DNA of 11,628 nt from positions 30,340 to 41,967 of the forward strand of contig PAYF01000033.1 of NCBI GenBank assembly GCA_002714745.1. Direction: 5' to 3'. Shown piece after piece: positions 1-6,646 of this stretch. The position numbers were made by a program, and so were the translations under genes. The DNA is from Methanobacteriota archaeon (GTDB lineage: Archaea > Thermoplasmatota > Poseidoniia > Poseidoniales > Thalassarchaeaceae). Each line of letters starts with the position of its first letter. Position 1 is the stretch's first letter. The notes beneath the pieces were generated by a model that was not told where the DNA came from, ran no database searches, and was given only the letters and a program-made list of their open reading frames with translations.

Positions 1-1659
1 CGCAATGCCGGCGGAATGCAAATGACCTATGATGGAAACCCGGACGGGTCAAATGTCGTAGTTTCTGAGAGTCGCTCATTTGAGATTGAAGACCTCGGCG
101 TTTCCCGCGTCCCCGCGGATATCGGTTGCACCTTCAGGACAAATGTTCGCAATGCTGGAACTCACTCGGTCGATGTAACTCTACATGATGAAGCTGGAGA
201 CCTGTTGTGGCAAAACACCGGAGGAACATGTGAGACCACTACGATCTATCTCGATTCTGGTAGTACATACACAGTAGCATTCTCTGCAACCTCTACGGAA
301 GTCAATGAATCGGTAACTATGATTGCCGGATTCTCCGCTGTGTCATACCAGCCCTTGCTGCTTGCGGATGACGGTACGGCTCTTGTCAGATCAGATTCGT
401 CGCTCAGTTTGGATGAGTTGATCGTGCTATCGATGGACAACCCCACTTACCACAAGAATCCAAAGAGTCTGGATGCCAAGCTAATCTACAGTCTGTTCGT
501 CCCTTGTTTGGGCGTGGGTGCAATTGTGTTCATGGTCATGCGAAGCATGGCTAGAGGATACGAGTGGGAGATGAACAAGTGTTACGGCTGTGACCTTTGT
601 GATGATGCGTGTCCCGTCAGGCTGTTCAATGCTGGTGACAAACTCAACATCATCTACAATACATGGAACAATGAGGATGATGGTGTTCCACTGTATTCCT
701 GCCTGACCTGTACTGCCTGCACTAATGCCTGTCCGCAATTGGTTGACTACGACTCCTATGTCGACATAAGGAGAAATCTGATTGTCGGAGGCCCTCCAGC
801 AACTGAAATCCCACACACCCTTCTACAGGCCGTCCTAGCTGCCGAGGCAGATGAGGATGCAGATGAGGCATTTGTCTCAGTAGAGGACTATCCAATTGAT
901 TCCAATGTTGGCTATTATCCTGGTTGTGTCGACTACATCGACCAAGAGATGATTTTCAGCCATGTGAATGAGGGCGAAATGAATCTAGGCGAGACCACAA
1001 CTGCAGCATTCACTATCTTTGAGGAGATGGGGGACGATGTTACATATCTGGGTCGCGATTTCCTGAAGTGCTGTGGACACGACCAGAAGTGGCAGGGTCT
1101 TTCCGAAGTATTTGACAAGCTCAAAGTCTACAACCAGAAGAAGTTGGGAGAAAGTGGCATAGACACGCTTGTGACCTCATGTGCAGAGTGCTTCAGGACG
1201 TTTGCTCTAGACTACGAACTTGAGGGGATGAAGATTATGCACACTACCGAGTATCTCGTTGAGAATGACTTTGACATGGACCTAGCCGTCGATGATGATG
1301 TTACAGTCACCTACCACGACCCTTGCAGACTTGGAAGACAGATGGACCTGTATGACAAGCCCAGAGACCTCGTTCAGTCCGTAGAAGGAGTGAGCCTAGT
1401 TGAGATGGAGCATCACGGTGAAGATGCTCTGTGTTGCGGAGTCTCGAGCATGATGGCGTGTAATGAGAACAGCCGAGCGCTGAGGATACAGCGCTTCGAT
1501 GAGGTGAATGCTACGGGCGCAGACGTCATGCTGACTACATGCCCGAAGTGTGTAGCCCACTTCGAATGTCTCAAGTTCGAGGGAGATCCCAGACACGACT
1601 TCGAGATATTGGATGTCGTAAGTTTCCTCGCTAGGCAGATAGAGAGTAAGAGTCAGTGA
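1..1659 (+). CDS. Membrane-anchored HdrD/GlpC-like Fe-S oxidoreductase (5' partial)
   Basis: The reading frame is open from base 1, so the true start lies upstream; residues below are counted from the ATG at 16. Residues 1 to about 150 form a Thr/Ser/Asp-rich, beta-type region with no cofactor motif, probably extracytoplasmic. One membrane helix follows (about 156-176), with Arg residues just after it, so the C-terminal part should be cytoplasmic. That part has two 4Fe-4S motifs (CX2CX2CX3CP from Cys189 and Cys229) and then two complete cysteine-rich CCG domains: Cys304, Cys352-Cys353-Gly, Cys389-X2-Cys392; and Cys437, Cys473-Cys474-Gly, Cys509-X2-Cys512. This order is that of heterodisulfide reductase HdrC-HdrB/HdrD and of GlpC, which pass electrons between a quinone or disulfide and soluble carriers. 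The electron donor and acceptor cannot be told from sequence. The ferredoxin and membrane genes downstream suggest a membrane redox complex. The Fe-S/CCG assignment is firm; the exact enzyme is unknown. Confidence 0.85.
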   Translation, partial: RNAGGMQMTYDGNPDGSNVVVSESRSFEIEDLGVSRVPADIGCTFRTNVRNAGTHSVDVTLHDEAGDLLWQNTGGTCETTTIYLDSGSTYTVAFSATSTEVNESVTMIAGFSAVSYQPLLLADDGTALVRSDSSLSLDELIVLSMDNPTYHKNPKSLDAKLIYSLFVPCLGVGAIVFMVMRSMARGYEWEMNKCYGCDLCDDACPVRLFNAGDKLNIIYNTWNNEDDGVPLYSCLTCTACTNACPQLVDYDSYVDIRRNLIVGGPPATEIPHTLLQAVLAAEADEDADEAFVSVEDYPIDSNVGYYPGCVDYIDQEMIFSHVNEGEMNLGETTTAAFTIFEEMGDDVTYLGRDFLKCCGHDQKWQGLSEVFDKLKVYNQKKLGESGIDTLVTSCAECFRTFALDYELEGMKIMHTTEYLVENDFDMDLAVDDDVTVTYHDPCRLGRQMDLYDKPRDLVQSVEGVSLVEMEHHGEDALCCGVSSMMACNENSRALRIQRFDEVNATGADVMLTTCPKCVAHFECLKFEGDPRHDFEILDVVSFLARQIESKSQ

Positions 1660-1673
1660 GGTTTTGATCGGAA

Positions 1674-1689
1674 TATGCTGAAAAGCATA
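1674..1689 (+). other. Hairpin with GAAA tetraloop between two Fe-S genes
   Basis: TATGCT and AGCATA are perfect 6-bp arms around GAAA, a stable GNRA-type loop if transcribed. It lies 15 bases after the stop of the Fe-S oxidoreductase and about 30 bases before the ferredoxin start. No T-run follows, so it does not look like an intrinsic terminator. An RNA processing or stability element, or chance, are all possible. Confidence 0.4.
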
Positions 1690-1720
1690 CATTGAGAATG
1701 TGTGGCCTGAGTTGACAAAC

Positions 1721-2053
1721 ATGACCGAGATAGCTGATCTCCTAGTACGGCGTGCTGCCGAGCAAAGGAGAATCAGGATGCTTCTCGATTCTATGCGCGC
1801 CGAGGAAGAGGCCAAACTAAAGGGTGGTGAGGATGCTGTGGCTTGGGTTAAGGAAGAGTTGTGCATTGGATGCGACCAGTGCACAATAGTCTGTGATGAC
1901 GATGCGATTGAGTTGTATGATACTCCTATGGCCAGCCCGATAATGGATGTGGATGTGAACAGGAAGGCGAGAATTCTACGCGACGAATGTACGGGCTGCA
2001 GATTGTGCGCACTTGGTTGTCCAACTGATGCCATAATCATGATTGACAGGTAG
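1721..2053 (+). CDS. 2x[4Fe-4S] ferredoxin-domain protein with helical N-terminal extension
   Basis: This 110-residue protein carries two full 4Fe-4S cluster motifs: CX2CX2CX3C at Cys48-Cys58 and CX2CX2CX3CP at Cys90-Cys100. The second is followed by the usual PTDAI; the first has Asp where Pro normally follows the last Cys. Before them is a charged, Arg/Glu-rich segment of about 40 residues likely to be helical or coiled, which could dock onto a partner. About 20 residues separate the clusters, somewhat more than in minimal ferredoxins. The role should be electron transfer to or from the preceding membrane Fe-S oxidoreductase, inferred from adjacency. I chose the ATG at 1721; the frame can also start at a GTG at 1700, adding seven residues. 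Neither has a clear Shine-Dalgarno sequence. Confidence 0.85.
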   Translation: MTEIADLLVRRAAEQRRIRMLLDSMRAEEEAKLKGGEDAVAWVKEELCIGCDQCTIVCDDDAIELYDTPMASPIMDVDVNRKARILRDECTGCRLCALGCPTDAIIMIDR

Positions 2054-2057
2054 GTGA
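2052..2057 (+). promoter_or_regulatory. Shine-Dalgarno AGGTGA fixing the 2062 start
   Basis: AGGTGA lies four bases before the ATG at 2062 and overlaps the TAG stop of the ferredoxin gene, which suggests translational coupling. The same hexamer precedes the starts at 2339, 8415 and 11013. Confidence 0.75.
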
Positions 2058-2061
2058 TTGA

Positions 2062-2346
2062 ATGAAGGAAGATGATCCTGTGAGATTCGGTGCTGAATTT
2101 GGGCCGAAAAGGACCAAGGGTTCAACCGGAGTATCCCTATCTACGTTCAAGACATTGGTCTGGGTTTCAAACCTAGGAGGTCTGCTGCTATTCGTTATTG
2201 GCCTAGAGCTGATGACGGTGCAGCAGCGTTTCTACATCGGCCTAGGTTGTATTGTGGCTGGCATTGTAATAGCTCTTTTTCCATCGAACTACGAGATAGT
2301 CGGAATGGATGGATTTGATCTCGTAGAAGGTGAGGGTGATGATTAA
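2062..2346 (+). CDS. Small two-helix membrane protein of the redox cluster
   Basis: This 94-residue protein has a charged N-terminus (about 30 residues), two hydrophobic helices at about 32-51 and 57-73 joined by a short polar turn, and an acidic C-terminal tail. I do not recognise a family. It starts eight bases after the ferredoxin stop, behind a good Shine-Dalgarno sequence, so it belongs to the same transcript as the two Fe-S genes. A membrane anchor or small subunit for the Fe-S proteins is plausible from context only. There is no His pair suggesting haem ligation within the helices, so a cytochrome b-like HdrE/NarI subunit is unlikely. Confidence 0.7.
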   Translation: MKEDDPVRFGAEFGPKRTKGSTGVSLSTFKTLVWVSNLGGLLLFVIGLELMTVQQRFYIGLGCIVAGIVIALFPSNYEIVGMDGFDLVEGEGDD

Positions 2347-2623
2347 TACTCATCAGATGGATGGTACAGATTTCCAGAAATCCGTGTGGGAGCAATTGCT
2401 GGCAATCCCACGTGGAAAGACTAGGACATACAAGCAGATTGCTGAGGCAATAGGTCATCCTAGTTCCTACAGAGCTGTAGCAAATGCCTGTAGGGCTAAT
2501 CCTACGCCAATAACAATCCCTTGTCATCGTGCAGTCAGGTCAGATGGTTCCCTAGGAGGCTACAGTGGTGAAGGAGGAGTCGCGACCAAGGCGAGGCTGC
2601 TCAGTGAAGAAGGTGCACTCTAG
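2339..2623 (+). CDS. ogt: O6-alkylguanine-DNA alkyltransferase, catalytic domain only
   Basis: This 94-residue protein matches the C-terminal domain of MGMT/Ogt, which moves the alkyl group of O6-alkylguanine to its own cysteine. Visible family features are VWEQLLAIPRGKTRTY near the N-terminus, the RAV segment with the base-flipping arginine, the Asn of the hinge, the active-site PCHR (Cys62), and LGGYSGEGG near the end. The cysteine is kept, so it is not an alkyltransferase-like (ATL) protein, where Trp replaces it. The usual N-terminal domain of full-length enzymes (about 160-180 residues) is absent. AGGTGA at 2328-2333 sits five bases before the ATG at 2339, favouring it over the in-frame GTG at 2330. 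The ATG overlaps the end of the preceding membrane protein gene by eight bases. It converges on asnB with a 4-bp overlap. Confidence 0.9.
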   Translation: MINTHQMDGTDFQKSVWEQLLAIPRGKTRTYKQIAEAIGHPSSYRAVANACRANPTPITIPCHRAVRSDGSLGGYSGEGGVATKARLLSEEGAL

Positions 2624-4395
2624 TTAGGCCAATTGCTTACGTCATCTAGCAGTTCCATCATCGGCATTGTGCTTCGGGATTTTGGATTGTCTGTAAGATG
2701 AATCGAGTGGAACAGCCTAATCCCAATCGCCATATCCGGCTGATCCATCAACATCGGAGCTAATCTACCATATTCTGATGACCATTCCATAGCATGAGGA
2801 GTTAGCTCATCAATTAGAGCGTTGACTAATTCTGGAGTAGTAGCAGTTCCTGCTGGAAGCTTTGGTCGCTTGACTATTGATTCAGGAAGATCGGTGCTAA
2901 ATGATGCTTCACGCAAGGCCAACTTTTCTGTTGAGTCTGAAATGAGCATGTTGGTAGGTAGGCTATTGCTAGCTCCGACATGCTGCTTTCCAAGGAATGG
3001 CACTCTGACTTCTAGACCTTGGGCCATGCCATGTCTGTCTGCTAATCTTAGTTGGAAATTCGATAATTGCCCCCTCTCCAATTCAAAGTCAAGAGTATCA
3101 TGTAGATTCTTGAAATGGTGACTAGGGTGTATGTTCTGGTCTATCCAAGGCATCCCCTCTCCCGTGCTCAGAAGTGATGAGTCGATATCGAACATCGAGA
3201 GACGGTTGGCTATACGGCTGGAGTGCCCTTCCAGTTCCTTGTATCGGGGATAGCCCCCGTGCAACTCGTCTGCACCCTGGCCACACAGAGCCACCTTGAC
3301 CTTGCTGGACATCTGTTCAAACAATGGCTGCCAGAACAGTACAGTGAGGTCTAGGTCCTCGCCATCGTGCACGAAACTTGGTAGACGATTCCAGAACGCC
3401 TGCTCCTCGATTATCTTAGTATGGTGAGTCATTTCCAAGTGCCCTGCGACCTTCTCAGATGCAACGAAATCGGGATTGTCCTCGCTGCTGGCAACTGTCC
3501 AGCACTCAGGAATCCGATCGCCCGAATCTAGTGCGGAGTCTTTGGCGAGGGCAGCGATTAGGCTGGAATCCAAGCCTCCAGATAGCACAACTCCGATATT
3601 GACATCTGAAATCATTCTGGAATCGACTGAGTGACGTAGGCTGGAAAGAAGTGATTTCGGTCCCGAAATACGGTCCCAATCAGAAGTAGTCCGTGACTGC
3701 TTGTAGTGATTCTGTACAGACCTCAGAGTAGCGCGCCCTTCATCGTCCACCGTCCAAGTCTCGATTGTACCCGGTGCAACTTGAGTTACTCCTGAGAACA
3801 GGGTTGTCATGTCGAGTGGATATTCGTAGGCGAGTCTGACAGCTAAGGCATTGATGTCGGGAGATGCAGTGAATTCGGGGTGTGCCTGTAGAGCCTTGAC
3901 TTCGGATGCAAAGATTAGAGTTCCATCTGGCAGCAACGCCCTAACTAGAGGTTTGACGCCCAACGGATCTCTGCATAGGAGTAGTTCCTGCCTAAAGTGG
4001 TCCCAAAGGGCAAATCCCCAGATGCCATCTAATCTGGAAATCCACTTTACGTGATTGGGTTTAGAATCTGAAGAAGTATTCTTGTGCAGGGCTAGAATAG
4101 TCTCACTATCTCCAGAAGTTCTCCAAGGATAAGTCATGAGTTCGCTCCTGAGTTCAGCGTAGTTGTATATCTCACCATTCTGAATGAGTACTGAACCATG
4201 GTCAGAGTGAATAGGTTGGGATGAGCCATCAATATCAACTATTGAAAGCCTGGAGTGGCCGAAGGCTACAGAGCCTCTTCTCAGTCCCTCATGGAAACCA
4301 CCGCGGCCATCAGGACCCCTATGGCCTAGACACGCGGCCATCGAGGATGCAGTGGCCGCATCCGCATTGCCCAGGATTCCTGCAATGCCGCACAC
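2620..4395 (-). CDS. asnB: Asparagine synthetase, glutamine-hydrolysing
   Basis: This 591-residue enzyme makes asparagine from aspartate, ATP and glutamine in the cytoplasm. The N-terminal half is a class II glutamine amidotransferase: Cys2 nucleophile in CGIAG, HRGPDG (25-30), NGEIYNY (73-79), RDPLGVKPL (about 142-150). The C-terminal half is the synthetase domain, with the pyrophosphate loop SGGLDSS (272-278) and GQGADELHGGYPRY (372-385). I place the start at the GTG at 4395 because this family needs Cys directly after the initiator residue, which is removed. The open frame runs 27 codons further to a TTG, but that Ser-rich extension would bury the catalytic Cys. The Shine-Dalgarno is weak. 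It is the last gene of the minus-strand run and lies 37 bases after the 40-residue membrane protein. The usual PFLD of the synthetase domain reads PFLG here, a minor variation. Confidence 0.95.
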   Translation of the reverse strand: MCGIAGILGNADAATASSMAACLGHRGPDGRGGFHEGLRRGSVAFGHSRLSIVDIDGSSQPIHSDHGSVLIQNGEIYNYAELRSELMTYPWRTSGDSETILALHKNTSSDSKPNHVKWISRLDGIWGFALWDHFRQELLLCRDPLGVKPLVRALLPDGTLIFASEVKALQAHPEFTASPDINALAVRLAYEYPLDMTTLFSGVTQVAPGTIETWTVDDEGRATLRSVQNHYKQSRTTSDWDRISGPKSLLSSLRHSVDSRMISDVNIGVVLSGGLDSSLIAALAKDSALDSGDRIPECWTVASSEDNPDFVASEKVAGHLEMTHHTKIIEEQAFWNRLPSFVHDGEDLDLTVLFWQPLFEQMSSKVKVALCGQGADELHGGYPRYKELEGHSSRIANRLSMFDIDSSLLSTGEGMPWIDQNIHPSHHFKNLHDTLDFELERGQLSNFQLRLADRHGMAQGLEVRVPFLGKQHVGASNSLPTNMLISDSTEKLALREASFSTDLPESIVKRPKLPAGTATTPELVNALIDELTPHAMEWSSEYGRLAPMLMDQPDMAIGIRLFHSIHLTDNPKSRSTMPMMELLDDVSNWPN

Positions 4396-4432
4396 GGCCG
4401 ATGGACCTTGCTCCAGTACATCATTTTGGCGT

Positions 4433-4555
4433 TCAGAAGTAAACGAAGAAGATGACGAAAGAAACCAGTGAGGCAATAGTCCATACCACTACGTATCCCG
4501 ACTGTGAGACCGACGATTCCACAATTCCACCAGCAGACTCTTCCTCAGACATCAT
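4433..4555 (-). CDS. 40-residue single-helix membrane protein
   Basis: This short frame reads from two adjacent ATG codons (4555 and 4552) to a TGA. It has an acidic/Ser-Gly N-terminus (MMSEEESAGG, then SSVSQS) and a C-terminal hydrophobic helix of about 20 residues (about 21-40, ending FFVYF) with no charged residue. The layout suggests a tail-anchored protein with the N-terminus in the cytoplasm. It fills the 205-bp gap between the upstream membrane protein gene and asnB on the same strand, which supports it being real. There is no Shine-Dalgarno; a TATA-like TTTACAAT lies 20-27 bases before the first ATG, fitting a leaderless transcript. I do not recognise a family, and it does not look like archaeal Sec61-beta. 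Coding status is inferred from composition and position. Confidence 0.55.
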   Translation of the reverse strand: MMSEEESAGGIVESSVSQSGYVVVWTIASLVSFVIFFVYF

Positions 4556-4574
4556 TCTGCGCAGAAGAAGTCGG

Positions 4575-4582
4575 ATTGTAAA
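4575..4582 (-). promoter_or_regulatory. Possible TATA box for a leaderless transcript
   Basis: TTTACAAT on the minus strand occupies -27 to -20 relative to the ATG at 4555, the distance expected of an archaeal TATA box when transcription starts at the start codon. The match is modest and no clear BRE precedes it. If used, it would give the 40-residue protein and asnB their own promoter inside the longer run. Confidence 0.3.
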
Positions 4583-4600
4583 GATGACGGGGTCACAGAC

Positions 4601-5245
4601 TCAGAGGAAGGGGAGCAGTAACATCAGAGCAGCCAAGGGAAATAGAATCATTGTCGCATTGTCATCTATGTCCTTGGTTTTGGGCAGCTCTCCCAATACT
4701 GTCAATGGAGCAAGGAGTATTGCTGCCAAGATGTGAGTTCCTAGCCAGAAGTGGCAAGTCAGCCAAACTGCATAGGACACCGCAAGGCCGATGTAAATCG
4801 CTAGTTTGAGATCCTTCTTAGTTCTCTTTATCTCACCCATTACAGGATCAACTAGAGTCAGTCCGACAATGAGCGGTATGCCATAGACTCCAGCTTCCAG
4901 TCCTTCTCCTTCACCTGGTGCCATCAATAGGGCTAGTGAGACTGCCAGGCCACCCCATGCCAGGGCTGATATCTGGTCGGCCTCATACTCCCGTTGCCCG
5001 AAGATTACAATCCCTAGTCTAATTCTAATGGCCTCTGTTAACAATATCAACATACAAACGGCACTGACCAGTTGTTCGGCCTCTAAAGAGACCATGTCTG
5101 CAACATCTTGCCCGTAAAGATAGTAGACAAAAGGTATCGCAGTCATTGACACATGGGTGAAGCGTCTGAAGGCATGCCCTCCGAGCCCGCCAACAGAGTG
5201 ATTGACATGATCTGCCAATACATGAGAGTCTTCTGACAAGTTCAT
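4601..5245 (-). CDS. Polytopic membrane protein, dolichol kinase/SEC59-like
   Basis: This 214-residue protein has about six to seven hydrophobic segments. Features recalling the SEC59/DGK1/VTE5 CTP-dependent lipid kinase family are an early RRFTHVSM (Arg27, Arg28, His31) next to a helix, an ILLTEAIRIR segment followed by a FGQREYEADQISA stretch, and a late DDNATM before the last helix. The GDA-type motif seen mid-protein in many members is not evident; VDPVMGEIKR (132-141) stands at about that place. A role in phosphorylating an isoprenoid alcohol or another lipid is therefore possible but unproven. The ATG overlaps the meaB stop in an ATGA, so the two are translationally coupled. Nothing ties it functionally to methylmalonyl-CoA metabolism. 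Confidence 0.6.
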   Translation of the reverse strand: MNLSEDSHVLADHVNHSVGGLGGHAFRRFTHVSMTAIPFVYYLYGQDVADMVSLEAEQLVSAVCMLILLTEAIRIRLGIVIFGQREYEADQISALAWGGLAVSLALLMAPGEGEGLEAGVYGIPLIVGLTLVDPVMGEIKRTKKDLKLAIYIGLAVSYAVWLTCHFWLGTHILAAILLAPLTVLGELPKTKDIDDNATMILFPLAALMLLLPFL

Positions 5246-6114
5246 CCCTCTGACTGAATTAGTCTTTTGACCGCTTCTTCTAGTGTTATACTTCCGGTCT
5301 CCAAGAGATCAATTACTCCATTTATCTCTGGATTGTTTAGAAGTCGGAAGTCCCATGCAGAAATCAGACGTTCTCTAGCTCTCAGTCTGCTTCTGGCTCC
5401 AGGAGTACAGTTCTCGATATCATCCATCATCGCATCGATACCCGAGCCATCATGGGAGCACACCAAGTGCACCGGTGGAGGATTCTCATCCATAGAAAGG
5501 GCGGAGCGGATGGCCTCAGCCGCTTTCTCAGAACCTTCCATGTCGGACTTGTTTACTGCAATAATGTCTGCGAGCTCAATTATACCTGCCTTCTCGGCTT
5601 GGACTATATCGCCTCTGTCCGGGCCGTCAACAAGCAGAATCCTGTCTGCGAATGCCGCTATTCTATAGTCTGACTGACCTGAGCCTACAGTCTCTATGAC
5701 TATTCTGTCCCAACCACATGCTGCAAGACAGTCAATCATGGTGGAGATGTAAGCAGATAGTCCTCCGGGATGGTTTCTCGTTGCTAGAGATCTGACGAAT
5801 ACGGAGTCGCCAGAATCAGCAGAGGGCATCCTCATCCTATCGCCCAGAAGGGCCCCTCCACTGTTTGGTGAAGAAGGATCTACTGCGAGAACAGCAACCT
5901 TGTCCCCTCTGCTGGACCAGTAGTTGACAAAGTTGCCAATCAGAGACGACTTGCCCGAACCAGGAGGGCCTGTGACTCCCAGCGTCCAAGAGTCTTGAGT
6001 GTGGACGTTAATTTCTTGTCCGGACTCAATCAGAGAAAGTAGGCGGGAGAGGTCTCTGCGACTTCCCTCCAGTGCAGAGCGGAGAATCTCTTCTCCCCTC
6101 ACTCCCATCGCCAT
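5242..6114 (-). CDS. meaB: MeaB/ArgK-type GTPase, methylmalonyl-CoA mutase chaperone
   Basis: This 290-residue P-loop GTPase of the G3E family protects and reactivates cobalamin-dependent methylmalonyl-CoA mutase, gating cofactor loading. Visible motifs: Walker A GPPGSGKSS (49-57), VDPSSPNSGGALLGDRMRM from 78, the switch motif ETVGSGQSD (141-149; Ser replaces the common Val) and the guanine-specificity motif NKSD (188-191). It is slightly shorter than typical members, which have about 310-330 residues. The start at 6114 is supported by GGGGAG eight bases upstream; the next Met is two codons in. It overlaps the end of the cobalamin-binding subunit gene by 16 bases, so the mutase subunit and its chaperone are made together. 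The neighbour makes the MeaB assignment much safer than sequence alone. Confidence 0.93.
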   Translation of the reverse strand: MAMGVRGEEILRSALEGSRRDLSRLLSLIESGQEINVHTQDSWTLGVTGPPGSGKSSLIGNFVNYWSSRGDKVAVLAVDPSSPNSGGALLGDRMRMPSADSGDSVFVRSLATRNHPGGLSAYISTMIDCLAACGWDRIVIETVGSGQSDYRIAAFADRILLVDGPDRGDIVQAEKAGIIELADIIAVNKSDMEGSEKAAEAIRSALSMDENPPPVHLVCSHDGSGIDAMMDDIENCTPGARSRLRARERLISAWDFRLLNNPEINGVIDLLETGSITLEEAVKRLIQSEG

Positions 6115-6536
6115 TGCGAACTCTCCCCAACACCTACTGGCTCCCCTGACTCTTTCCTCGAAGATATTTCACTGAGGAAGTCGAGAATCTCAGATGTGTT
6201 CGTTCCCGGTCCGAAAATCGCTCTGACTCCCATGTCGTGCAGATTACTTCGATCGGATGCGGGTATGATGCCTCCAGCAAAAACCACTATTTCGCCCAAA
6301 TCCTCATCGACCAATCCCTCGCAGATGGATGGGATCAGAACATCGTGAGCACCTGAAAGAGTAGAGATTCCTAGTGCAGCAGCATCCTCATCCAGGGTGG
6401 CACGGACGATTTCCGCTGGGGTTTTCCTCAGTCCGGTGTATATCACTTCGTGGCCACCATCTCTGAGTGCCCTGGCGATTACTTTAGCACCCCTGTCATG
6501 GCCGTCAAGCCCCGGTTTAGCGATAATGACCTTCAT
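6099..6536 (-). CDS. mcmA2: Methylmalonyl-CoA mutase, cobalamin-binding small subunit
   Basis: This 145-residue protein is the stand-alone B12-binding domain found in archaeal two-part mutases. It begins with the nearly invariant MKVIIAKPGLDGHDRGAK; His13 in DGHDRG is the lower axial ligand of cobalt. The later signatures STLSGAH, FAGGIIP and FGPGT bind the nucleotide tail. With the catalytic subunit, not in this window, it converts (R)-methylmalonyl-CoA to succinyl-CoA. The start is the ATG at 6536; the frame extends 13 codons to a TTG at 6575, but the family begins at this Met. No Shine-Dalgarno is present, so translation may be leaderless. It heads the minus-strand run and is divergent from pccB. 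The short tail after about residue 130 (Glu/Ser/Gly-rich) is variable. Confidence 0.93.
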   Translation of the reverse strand: MKVIIAKPGLDGHDRGAKVIARALRDGGHEVIYTGLRKTPAEIVRATLDEDAAALGISTLSGAHDVLIPSICEGLVDEDLGEIVVFAGGIIPASDRSNLHDMGVRAIFGPGTNTSEILDFLSEISSRKESGEPVGVGESSQWRWE

Positions 6537-6596
6537 TTCTACGATGCTGGCAGTCGGACGTGAGCCTTCAAGCAACCGATTGAGCAGTTGGTGCTA

Positions 6597-6613
6597 CATT
6601 CCCAAAGGGAATG
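6597..6613. promoter_or_regulatory. Candidate operator: perfect inverted repeat CATTCCC-AAA-GGGAATG
   Basis: The 7-bp arms are exact reverse complements around a 3-bp spacer. The element lies in the 110-bp divergent gap, 33 bases before the pccB ATG and 60 bases before the mutase-subunit ATG. The 17-bp dyad is the size expected for a dimeric helix-turn-helix regulator. No TATA box could be picked out confidently on either side. The regulatory role is inferred from symmetry and position. Confidence 0.5.
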
Positions 6614-6646
6614 CTCATTGGCGGGGTTCTGCTGACTTGAGCGCTT

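Noticed and set aside
1396..2040. Long minus-strand frame (214 codons) antisense to the two Fe-S genes
   Set aside because: The plus strand here encodes clear Cys-cluster motifs in two proteins; the antisense translation shows no family feature and spans the intergenic gap.
4396..4476. 27-codon N-terminal extension of asnB from a TTG
   Set aside because: Class II amidotransferases need the catalytic Cys directly after the initiator residue; the GTG at 4395 gives exactly that.
4452..4736. 94-codon plus-strand frame in the asnB-upstream gap
   Set aside because: It is antisense to the 40-residue membrane frame and the end of the membrane protein gene, is low in hydrophobic structure, and lacks a ribosome-binding site.
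6537..6575. 13-codon extension of the cobalamin-binding subunit from a TTG
   Set aside because: The family begins at the MKVIIAKPG methionine, and the TTG has no ribosome-binding site.
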